From an uncultured Chitinophagaceae bacterium (GTDB lineage Bacteria; Bacteroidota; Bacteroidia; Chitinophagales; Chitinophagaceae), in NCBI GenBank assembly GCA_937897585.1, contig CALCNY010000073.1, positions 1 to 6,523 on the forward strand: a stretch of 6,523 nt of DNA. The letters run 5' to 3'. The notes under the pieces are model-generated. The model searched no databases and was not told the origin of the DNA. It was given only the letters and a program-made list of their open reading frames with translations. The first letter of the stretch is position 1. Every line of letters starts with the position of its first letter. Both the position numbers and the translations under genes were made by a program. Below are positions 1-5,182 of this stretch, piece by piece.

Positions 1-1
1 G

Positions 2-331
2 TGGAATCCTGAAAAATTTATTGCAGACGCTTTGCAAATAGACGCTTCTGTTGCGGACTATATTAAAAAAGTATTGGCTCGAAATGAATATCCGGAGAAA
101 AACTACCGAGCCTGTCAGGGTATTTTGAATTATAAGAAACGCGTGGGTGATGTAAGGCTTATTAATGCTTGCAAAAGAGCTGACAGCTTTAATGTGTACA
201 ATTTTGGAATGATTGAACGCATACTAATATCAAAAGCCGACTTCTTCCCACTTGAAGAAGATAAACCTTCAAACACAGAACCCACAATGCCTCAGCATGA
301 GAACATCCGCGGCGGAGACTATTACCAATAA
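2..331 (+). CDS. istA: IS21 transposase IstA, C-terminal part
   Basis: This is the 3' end of the DDE transposase of the insertion sequence; the frame is open from base 2, so the gene begins before the window. The visible 109 residues start WNPEKFIADAL, and a TTG at 32 is internal rather than a start. They match the C-terminal tail typical of IS21 IstA proteins, with a basic helical stretch (YPEKNYRACQGILNYKKR) followed by a helix and a polar tail. The catalytic DDE core is not in view, so integrity cannot be judged. A 43-bp gap separates the stop from istB, where many IS21 elements have touching or overlapping genes. Assignment rests on the tail plus the adjoining istB and terminal repeats. 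Confidence 0.85.
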   Translation, partial: WNPEKFIADALQIDASVADYIKKVLARNEYPEKNYRACQGILNYKKRVGDVRLINACKRADSFNVYNFGMIERILISKADFFPLEEDKPSNTEPTMPQHENIRGGDYYQ

Positions 332-374
332 ATACAATACCTCATTATTAACCAACCAATAAAAATCAAAAACG

Positions 375-1130
375 ATGAACAAAGAAAGTTTAGAAAAGAT
401 GAACCGAATGCGGCTATTGGGCATGCACCTTGCCTTCAAGACCTGTATTGATACTAATCAAACGGAAGCCTTTACCAATGATGAGTTAGTGCATCATCTG
501 GTACAAAGTGAATGGGACGACAGGCAACACCGGGCTGTTCAAAGAAACCTCAAGAACGCCAACTTCCGTTATAATGCAAGCCTGGAACAACTGGACTACT
601 CAGAAGAAAGAGGACTTGATAAAAATCAGGTACAACGCTTGTCAACCTGCGATTTTATTAAAAAGGGCGAAGATTTATTTATTACTGGAAGCACTGGAAC
701 CGGTAAAAGTTTTTTGGCATCTGCTATTGGGCAACAAGGCTGCTTACTCGGCCTCAAGGTACTGTACACTAATGTGGCTAAACTAATGTCATATCTGAAA
801 ATGGCAAAGGCCGACGGTACTCACTTGAAAGAGCTCGCAAGAATAGAAAAACAAGACGTCCTGATATTAGATGACTTTGGAGTGCAGCCACTTGATAACC
901 AAAGTCGGTCATTACTACTGGATATTATTGAAGACCGTCATGGTAAACGAACTACTATTATCACTTCACAGGTTCCCGTAAAAAACTGGCACGAAGTGAT
1001 AGGCGAAAAAACACTGGCTGATGCGATTCTGGATCGTATTGTTCATCAATCCATCAGAATAGAACTTTACGGAGAATCGCTGCGAAAAAAACTGAAGCCA
1101 AAATCAGAGAAAACAGAAACAACATTGTAA
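375..1130 (+). CDS. istB: IS21 transposition helper ATPase IstB
   Basis: IstB is the AAA+ ATPase that assembles on target DNA and activates IstA for insertion. The 251-residue product has the usual IstB length. Residues 1-70 form the helical N-terminal domain, with the start MNKESLEKMNRMRLLGM characteristic of this family. The Walker A motif is GSTGTGKS at 105-112, Walker B is LILDDFG at 163-169, a sensor-like TIITSQVP lies at 194-201, and the ILDRIVH stretch at 218-224 contains the conserved arginine. The C-terminal tail is lysine-rich. No frameshift or internal stop is seen, so the protein should be active. It is transcribed after istA, most likely as one unit. The ATG at 375 is chosen because it gives the standard N-terminus. 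Confidence 0.95.
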   Translation: MNKESLEKMNRMRLLGMHLAFKTCIDTNQTEAFTNDELVHHLVQSEWDDRQHRAVQRNLKNANFRYNASLEQLDYSEERGLDKNQVQRLSTCDFIKKGEDLFITGSTGTGKSFLASAIGQQGCLLGLKVLYTNVAKLMSYLKMAKADGTHLKELARIEKQDVLILDDFGVQPLDNQSRSLLLDIIEDRHGKRTTIITSQVPVKNWHEVIGEKTLADAILDRIVHQSIRIELYGESLRKKLKPKSEKTETTL

Positions 1131-1243
1131 ACAAATCGGAATATAAATTATCTTATTTTTGTTCTGCAAAACACAAGTTCTTTATCACATTTTTAGATCC
1201 CTTTTTTAAGGCCCCAATCATGAGGTTTTTGAAATCGTTTTTT

Positions 1244-1294
1244 AGGGGGTCAATTTGAAATGGAATGAGGGGGTCAGTTTAGCCGGATTTTACA
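1244..1294. repeat. IS21 right end with two terminal repeats
   Basis: The unit AGGGGGTCA(A/G)TTT occurs at 1244-1256 and 1268-1280, 24 bp apart in the same direction. This is the multiple-repeat arrangement IS21-family elements use as transposase-binding sites inside their ends. After the second copy the sequence runs to TACA at 1291-1294, which fits the CA-3' terminus of the family. No target duplication can be checked because the other end is not present. Confidence 0.7.
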
Positions 1295-1599
1295 ATCAAT
1301 CGCCTTGTTTCAGCAATTTCAAACAGGCAATGGGCAAATGCCAGGTAATGTTCCTGGTAACTTGATTCATTAATGACAACAGGATAACACTGCTTAAAAT
1401 ACTCTTTCACTTTGTTGTAAAGCCCTTTTAAGTGATTTCGGTAATCATGGACAGATTTATAGCCGTTAAACCTTACATCTGCCTCTTGGTAGTCTTCAAA
1501 TAGACTTTTGGGTACGCTGTTATGTTTATTTCCAATTACAGCTTTTGCATGTCGAATTTCTTCGAGGGCAATAAAAAATAGTTCATTTTCCATATACAT
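1279..1599 (-). pseudogene. Small helical protein of unknown function, 3' end apparently truncated by the IS21 element
   Basis: I do not recognise this 106-residue protein. It is predicted mostly helical and soluble, with many aromatic and basic residues (for example YNKVKEYFKQCYP near 61-73) and no signal peptide, membrane segment or catalytic motif I can name. Two start codons lie close together (MYM), preceded on its strand by a 26-bp palindrome. Its last four codons (V-K-S-G) and stop lie inside the IS21 right end, the stop falling in the second terminal repeat. The native C-terminus was therefore most likely removed by the insertion. It could still yield a stable shortened protein. It is convergent with istB and divergent from the AbiEi-like gene, and no functional link to that gene is evident. 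Confidence 0.5.
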
Positions 1600-1605
1600 T
1601 TTTAT

Positions 1606-1631
1606 TTATTTATTTGTAAACAAATAAATAA
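1606..1631. promoter_or_regulatory. 26-bp palindrome over the promoter of the minus-strand small gene
   Basis: Two perfect 12-bp arms (TTATTTATTTGT and ACAAATAAATAA) flank a 2-bp AA centre, just 7 bp before the minus-strand start at 1599. On the minus strand the palindrome includes TTTATTTG (1628-1621), one base off the Bacteroidota -7 consensus TAnnTTTG. A dimeric repressor site overlapping the promoter is the natural reading. The AT-rich four-base periodicity means some symmetry could arise by chance. Confidence 0.4.
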
Positions 1632-1706
1632 TACGGGCATTTAGGTATTCGATTGATGTTGTTTTCCACGGAGTTTTGGGAGAAAAAAACATGTAGAGAA
1701 TCATCT

Positions 1707-1750
1707 TAGGCAATAGGCAATGTATATATATATACATTGCCTATTGCCTA
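1707..1750. repeat. 44-bp perfect palindrome built from TAGGCAAT units
   Basis: Two perfect 22-bp arms meet at 1728/1729 around a TATATA-rich centre. Each arm carries two overlapping copies of TAGGCAAT: 1707-1714 and 1714-1721, mirrored at 1736-1743 and 1743-1750. A further direct copy lies at 1785-1792, inside a second small inverted repeat (CTTAGG 1783-1788, CCTAAG 1795-1800). The element lies between divergent genes, so it could be a repressor or recombinase site, or a cruciform-forming sequence. It lacks the U-tract of an intrinsic terminator, and I do not recognise it as a known element. Confidence 0.6.
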
Positions 1751-1847
1751 GTAGATATGATGATTGAAAATACCGTTTTTGCCTTAGGCAATTTCCTAAG
1801 CTCATTATCCACCGATTTATCCTTAATTCGGCAATTTTTACAGTTTA

Positions 1848-1883
1848 TTTCGTGACAAATAATAGTATAAATTTGTCACGAAA
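1848..1883 (+). promoter_or_regulatory. Promoter and inverted-repeat operator of the AbiEi-like gene
   Basis: Perfect 13-bp arms, TTTCGTGACAAAT (1848-1860) and ATTTGTCACGAAA (1871-1883), flank a 10-bp spacer. TAAATTTG at 1868-1875 matches the Bacteroidota -7 consensus TAnnTTTG and runs into the right arm, so a bound protein would cover the promoter. No good -33 TTTG is seen at the expected distance. AbiEi antitoxins are known to repress their own promoters through inverted repeats, so autoregulation by the product starting at 1896 is likely. The operator ends 12 bp before that start. Confidence 0.65.
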
Positions 1884-1895
1884 ATGAATAAGTAA

Positions 1896-2495
1896 ATGCA
1901 ACTGACTGAAAATAAAATACAAGAGCTAATCAAAGCAAAGGGGAAGGGTTTTGTATTTACCTCAAAATACTTTTCTTCTAAAGCTGATGATGTGAGTGTT
2001 GTAACATCAGCACTTAGCCGTTTGGTACAAAAAAAGATTATTCGCAGGCTGGCACATGGTCTTTATGATTTACCGGAGGTTCATCCAAAACTTGGAGAAA
2101 TAATGCCAAGTACGGAAATGGTTATTGAAGCTGTTAAAACCTCAGAAGCTATTGAGGTGCAACCAACCGGAGCGTATGCGGCTAATCTTCTAGGACTGTC
2201 CACTCAAATACCTATGCGTATTGAGTTTTACACCAATGGCCCTAAGAAGAAAATCCGTTTTGGCAAGCAGGAGATTTTGCTCAAACCCACAACACCCAAA
2301 AACATGATCGGGGCAGGCACTAAAGCAGGCTTGGTTCTTCATGCACTTAAACAAATTGGGAAAGACAATATTACTTGGGATATGATAAGTCATATCAAAA
2401 AGCAGCTAGATAATAAGGAACTAAAGCAAATCAAAAAACTGGCTCAATATGCCCCAGCATGGATTGCGAAAATTATGCGTGAAATCCATGGCTGA
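1896..2495 (+). CDS. AbiEi-like (DUF6088-type) winged-helix antitoxin/regulator, no adjacent toxin gene
   Basis: This 199-residue cytoplasmic protein resembles the AbiEi/DUF6088 group, the antitoxin and autorepressor half of type IV AbiE toxin-antitoxin pairs. Residues 1-60 form a winged helix with the family-typical stretch SRLVQKKIIRRLAHGLYDLP (41-60). Residues 85-135 hold the following alpha/beta region (QPTGAYAANLLGL, then MRIEFYTNG), and a basic helical tail ends the chain. In AbiE systems the next gene encodes the AbiEii nucleotidyltransferase toxin, but here only 239 bp of regulatory DNA follows before a Fic gene. It may thus be an orphan regulator, or may act with that Fic protein, whose N-terminus is a similar module. 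The start at 1896 gives a full-length domain. A four-codon frame, MNK-stop (1884-1895), abuts it directly. Direct autoregulation through 1848-1883 is inferred. Confidence 0.75.
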   Translation: MQLTENKIQELIKAKGKGFVFTSKYFSSKADDVSVVTSALSRLVQKKIIRRLAHGLYDLPEVHPKLGEIMPSTEMVIEAVKTSEAIEVQPTGAYAANLLGLSTQIPMRIEFYTNGPKKKIRFGKQEILLKPTTPKNMIGAGTKAGLVLHALKQIGKDNITWDMISHIKKQLDNKELKQIKKLAQYAPAWIAKIMREIHG

Positions 2496-2501
2496 TTTAT
2501 T

Positions 2502-2585
2502 TATAATGGAAAATATTTTCCATTTATCACCATATAGTGGAAAATTCCTCGCTATTTTTTTGCAAACTGGGCTTTTAGTGGAAAA
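2502..2585. promoter_or_regulatory. Operator module, copy 1 (palindrome plus two half-sites)
   Basis: The module starts with the palindrome ATGGAAAATATTTTCCAT (2506-2523). Direct half-sites follow as TATAGTGGAAAATT (2533-2546) and TTTAGTGGAAAA (2574-2585). The TGGAAAA cores begin at 2507, 2538 and 2579, so the steps are 31 and 41 bp, close to three and four helical turns and thus on one face of the DNA. It begins 7 bp after the AbiEi-like stop. The third half-site reads GTG GAA AAA where copy 2 has the fic start ATG GAA AAT, so this copy may be a relic promoter and gene start. No exact TAnnTTTG is present in it. Confidence 0.6.
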
Positions 2586-2658
2586 AATTAGATAAAAAAC
2601 AGCTTTTACATTTAATTTTTAGTGCATTAGGGCGATTTCTAATAACAGACAGGAAGGC

Positions 2659-2742
2659 TATAATGGAAAATATTTTCCAAAAATGGCGTTATAGTGGAAA
2701 ATTTACGCTAAACTTGTGGTAAATCTGACAGATAATGGAAAA
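2659..2742 (+). promoter_or_regulatory. Operator module, copy 2, overlapping the fic promoter and start codon
   Basis: This module repeats copy 1, 157 bp downstream. It has the palindrome TGGAAAATATTTTCCA (2664-2679), TATAGTGGAAAATT (2690-2703) and a final TGGAAAA (2736-2742). The cores begin at 2664, 2695 and 2736, again with steps of 31 and 41 bp. The 10 bp between palindrome and second half-site differ entirely from copy 1, so the conserved parts look selected. TAAACTTG at 2709-2716 is one base off TAnnTTTG and is the probable -7 element. The last half-site includes the ATG of the Fic gene. Binding by that protein's own N-terminal winged helix is the leading guess. Confidence 0.65.
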
Positions 2743-4222
2743 TAATCTACCGCTTCACTTACAAGAAGTAATCTGTAGTTCACAGGATCCAAAAATTTCT
2801 AAACAAATAACCAAACTATTAAAAGCTGGAGCAATTAGAAAAATTGCCCCAAGGATATATTCATCCAATTTAGAAGAACCCATTGAAGGCATCATTCGCA
2901 GAAATATCTTTCAGATTTTAGGAAATCTTTACCCTGGTGCAATGTTGAGTCACCGTTCTGCTTTTGAATTTCAGCCTACAAAAACAGGCCTGCTGTTTTT
3001 AACTACGAGTTATACAAAAAAAGTAAGTCTTCCGGGCATCACCATTCAGTTTCTTGAAGGTCATTCACCGATTGAAGGTGATAATAAATTTTCCGGTGAA
3101 TTGTATGCCTCCCAAAAGGCACGTGCTTTTTTGGAAAATTTGCAAACAACCAAAAAATTAGGTAGTGCTTCAAAATGTTTGAGTTTTCCAGAAATAGAGG
3201 AGCGTTTAGAACAAATTATACGAGTTAATGGTGAAGATGAAATCAATAAACTGAGAGATCAGGCGAGAGTCATTTCCAAGCAATTGGAAATGGCCAAAGA
3301 ATTTGAAAAGTTGAATCGTTTGATTAGCGCTTTGCTGACTACCAAAACGTCTAAAATTCTAAGTTCACCACTAGCTAAAGCAAGGGCATTTGGAAAGCCT
3401 TATGATCCTGCAAGATTGGAATTGTTTGATATGCTGTTTCGAGAATTAAAAAACACAGAATTCCCATATCGAGAAGAAAAAAATAATACCCCTGCATCAT
3501 TCCGGAACTTCGCCTTTTTTGAAAGCTACTTTTCAAATTACATTGAAGGAACTGTTTTTGAAATTGACGAAGCAAAAAAAATCATACAAACGAATAAGCC
3601 ACTTCCTTCAAGAAACGATGATAGTCACGATGTGTTGGGAACCTATCAGATAGTTTCTAACAAAAAAGAAATGAAGATTACGCCTTCAACTCCTGAAGAG
3701 TTTCTGAAAATCATTTCGTTTCGTCATTCGATATTATTAAGTGCTCGGTTGGATAAAAATCCAGGACTATTTAAGGACAAAAATAATTTTGCCGGAAATA
3801 CTGCCTTTGTGGATTTTAATTTAGTGAGAGGTACATTAGAACAGAGTTTTAGTTTTTATAGTGCCTTGGATCATCCATTTGCCAAAGCAGCCTACATCAT
3901 GTTCGTGATGAGTGAGGTGCATCCTTTCTTGGATGGGAATGGGCGTATTGCAAGGGTAATGATGAATGCAGAATTAGTAAAAGCAGAGCAATCTAAAATC
4001 ATCATCCCAACTGTTTATCGTGAAGACTACATGGGAGCCTTGAAGAAATTCACGAAGCAAAGGAAATGCGATACCTATATCAAAATGCTACAAAGAGCAC
4101 AAGAGTTCAGTGCGAATGTCTATGATGAGAATATGGACAACATGCAAGAGTACTTAACCTCATGCAAAGCATTTATTGAAGATTCAGATGTCATTTTAAA
4201 AATAGTACCACGGTCGAATTAA
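2735..4222 (+). CDS. Fic-family AMP-transferase, class II, with N-terminal AbiEi-like winged-helix module
   Basis: Fic enzymes move AMP (or another nucleotide part) from a nucleotide to a hydroxyl side chain of a target protein. In this 495-residue protein the catalytic motif HPFLDGNGRIAR is complete at 396-407 (H396, D400, R404, R407). A class II inhibitory helix SNYIEG (267-272, E271) precedes it, and a flap-like NTAFVD lies at 355-360. The Fic domain spans roughly 225-460. Residues 1-140 look like an AbiEi winged-helix antitoxin module: LLKAGAIRKIAPRIY (28-42) lines up with LVQKKIIRRLAHGLY of the protein at 1896, followed by a similar beta-rich region. A helical, coiled-coil-like linker fills about 150-205. 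No signal or membrane segment is seen, so it should act in the cytoplasm. The target is unknown. The joined modules suggest a self-regulating toxin-type protein that can bind its own operator. No frameshift or lost key residue is present. Confidence 0.88.
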   Translation: MENNLPLHLQEVICSSQDPKISKQITKLLKAGAIRKIAPRIYSSNLEEPIEGIIRRNIFQILGNLYPGAMLSHRSAFEFQPTKTGLLFLTTSYTKKVSLPGITIQFLEGHSPIEGDNKFSGELYASQKARAFLENLQTTKKLGSASKCLSFPEIEERLEQIIRVNGEDEINKLRDQARVISKQLEMAKEFEKLNRLISALLTTKTSKILSSPLAKARAFGKPYDPARLELFDMLFRELKNTEFPYREEKNNTPASFRNFAFFESYFSNYIEGTVFEIDEAKKIIQTNKPLPSRNDDSHDVLGTYQIVSNKKEMKITPSTPEEFLKIISFRHSILLSARLDKNPGLFKDKNNFAGNTAFVDFNLVRGTLEQSFSFYSALDHPFAKAAYIMFVMSEVHPFLDGNGRIARVMMNAELVKAEQSKIIIPTVYREDYMGALKKFTKQRKCDTYIKMLQRAQEFSANVYDENMDNMQEYLTSCKAFIEDSDVILKIVPRSN

Positions 4223-4260
4223 TTGCTTGGAAAATGAAACAATTCTTTTATTTTTGCTTC

Positions 4261-4318
4261 AGCAAGCGACATGTTGCGGTTCGTTAAAGCCCCCCAGGGC
4301 TGAAACCTGAACCTTGCT
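4261..4318. other. GC-rich foldable element between convergent genes
   Basis: This stretch is much richer in G and C than its surroundings and can fold into one long stem. GGTTC (4278-4282) pairs with GAACC (4309-4313), GTT (4283-4285) with AAC (4304-4306) and AGCCC (4288-4292) with GGGCT (4297-4301), closing a 4-base loop. Outside these, AGCAA (4261-4265) pairs with TTGCT (4314-4318). It lies 39 bp after the fic stop and 93 bp beyond the stop of the convergent regulator. It has no T-run on either side. It could be a structured RNA 3' end, a recombination site or the relic of a minus-strand gene, whose open frame runs to a stop at 4219-4221. Confidence 0.35.
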
Positions 4319-4370
4319 CGTGACCCTTGTGTGCAATAGGATATATAAACGGCTGGTTTACATGATATTT

Positions 4371-4397
4371 AGAGAGAAAGTTCATCTGCCTCTCTCT
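4371..4397 (-). terminator. Weak stem-loop after the Cro/CI-type gene
   Basis: AGAGAGA (4371-4377) and TCTCTCT (4391-4397) form a 7-bp stem with a 13-base loop just past the stop of the minus-strand regulator gene. The position fits a terminator, but the loop is long and no U-tract follows, only AAATATC. It is a tentative call. Confidence 0.25.
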
Positions 4398-4410
4398 CCG
4401 TATTATTTCA

Positions 4411-4707
4411 TTATTTTACTTTCATTCCCATTTCAATAGCCACCGTTTTAATGGTGTCTTTCGCTACTTTTTCATCCTGGACAAGCTCCTGAATTCTATC
4501 AGCAAGCCAAGCGGTGAGTAGCTCATCCTCGTTGGTCTTCAGTAGCTCTGCCAATTTTGGGATCCAATCTCGACGGGCTTTACGCTCACCACGTTCCACA
4601 TTACTTAGCATAGGAGAGTCAATGTCTAAGTGGTAAGCCACATGACGTTGCATCAATCCTTGAGCTTCTCGTAAAGTGCGAATCTTGGTTCCAAACATAG
4701 TTTTCAT
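4411..4707 (-). CDS. Cro/CI (XRE)-type helix-turn-helix regulator
   Basis: This 98-residue cytoplasmic protein is a single-domain DNA-binding regulator of the lambda Cro/CI class. The five-helix HTH covers about residues 5-60: MFGTKIRTLREAQGL begins it, the recognition segment is DIDSPMLSNVERGER (28-42), and WIPKLAELLKTNEDEL (48-63) closes it. A helical, charged tail (64-98) may serve dimerisation. Similar short regulators in Bacteroidota are often found with restriction-modification genes, but none is visible here, so its target is unknown. It is convergent with the Fic gene at 2735 and divergent from the Fic gene at 5280. GGAGG at 4717-4713, 5 nt before the ATG, supports the start at 4707 over the in-frame ATG three codons on. 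Confidence 0.85.
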   Translation of the reverse strand: MKTMFGTKIRTLREAQGLMQRHVAYHLDIDSPMLSNVERGERKARRDWIPKLAELLKTNEDELLTAWLADRIQELVQDEKVAKDTIKTVAIEMGMKVK

Positions 4708-4712
4708 ATCTA

Positions 4713-4743
4713 CCTCCGACTTGTCAATATTTATTCAAATATA
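4713..4743 (-). promoter_or_regulatory. Promoter -7 element and Shine-Dalgarno of the Cro/CI-type gene
   Basis: On the minus strand, TATATTTG (4743-4736) is a perfect match to the Bacteroidota -7 consensus TAnnTTTG, which would start transcription near 4729. No clear TTTG -33 box is seen 19-21 bp upstream. GGAGG (4717-4713) precedes the ATG at 4707 by 5 nt. A strong Shine-Dalgarno is uncommon in this phylum. Confidence 0.6.
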
Positions 4744-4876
4744 ACAAACGAAAGGCATTTATAAGAATTTAGATTCGAACAGTAAATTTAATTGTGTTTA
4801 TATAGTAATGTTAGGGTTATTTTACCGTGGGAAAGAATAGGTAAATGTACTAGGTGAATTAGTATGAATTCAGTTG

Positions 4877-5106
4877 CCGAGGAATGCTCGGTAGTTGGTT
4901 TTTGAAGTGACTATTTCCAAAATGGAAATAGTCGGTGAATTATACCACCTGTTTTTATTCAAGTCAGTCTTTTCAAACAAAAGACACTTTTTTGAAAAAC
5001 TGTCTTTTGTTTGATTAGCTTCAGACCTAATAATAGAAGAGTATTAGTTCCCTGTCTTATGAACTTCCCATCCAAATTGCATGAAAAATCGGAAAAATTC
5101 ATGCAA
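4877..5106. repeat. Series of four perfect stem-loops in a gene-free region
   Basis: The 570 bp between the divergent regulator and Fic genes have no convincing reading frame. They hold four inverted repeats. CCGAG/CTCGG is at 4877-4881 and 4887-4891. GACTATTTCCA/TGGAAATAGTC is at 4909-4919 and 4923-4933, with a 3-base loop. A 14-bp pair, TCAAACAAAAGACA/TGTCTTTTGTTTGA, is at 4973-4986 and 5001-5014. TTGCATGAA/TTCATGCAA is at 5077-5085 and 5098-5106. The third can be replaced by an alternative hairpin, GTCTTTT (4967-4973) with AAAAGAC (4979-4985), which shares bases with it. No stem is followed by a good U-tract. They may be regulator sites or a structured transcript, and the function is unknown. 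Confidence 0.5.
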
Positions 5107-5182
5107 CAATTGTGTATAATGTTCATATTCAATGATTAAAATATAATTTATGAATTATTCGATGTGGTTGCTAAGTATTATT

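Larger units (their letters stand above)
1..1294 (+). mobile_element. IS21-family insertion sequence, right-hand part (left end outside window)
   Basis: The istA 3' end, a full istB and a right end with two terminal repeats in one orientation make up the distal part of an IS21-type element. IS21 elements move by a DDE transposase (IstA) helped by an AAA+ ATPase (IstB) and end in 5'-TG...CA-3' with repeated binding sites inside each end. The right edge is placed at about 1294 (TACA), after the two repeats. This boundary is inferred because the left end, and so the inverted-repeat comparison, lies outside the window. The element points toward, and appears to interrupt, the minus-strand gene at 1279-1599. 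IstB is intact, so the copy may still be functional if istA is whole. Confidence 0.85.

Noticed and set aside
508..786. Plus-strand open frame of 92 codons inside istB
   Set aside because: It is a shifted frame within istB; the istB frame carries the Walker motifs and standard length.
1707..1750. 44-bp palindrome as an intrinsic terminator
   Set aside because: Its centre is a TATATA run with no proper loop, no U-tract follows, and it lies between divergent genes rather than after one.
1884..1895. ATG at 1884 as start of the AbiEi-like gene
   Set aside because: It reads M-N-K then stop, directly before the ATG at 1896, which opens the full frame.
2190..2393. Minus-strand open frame opposite the AbiEi-like gene
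   Set aside because: Antisense shadow, with no recognisable domain.
3061..3575. Two minus-strand open frames (3061-3246 and 3375-3575) opposite the first Fic gene
   Set aside because: Antisense shadows of an intact 495-codon gene.
4864..4905. Short plus-strand frame of 13 codons from ATG at 4864
   Set aside because: Too short, overlaps a stem-loop, and has no promoter or homology that I can see.
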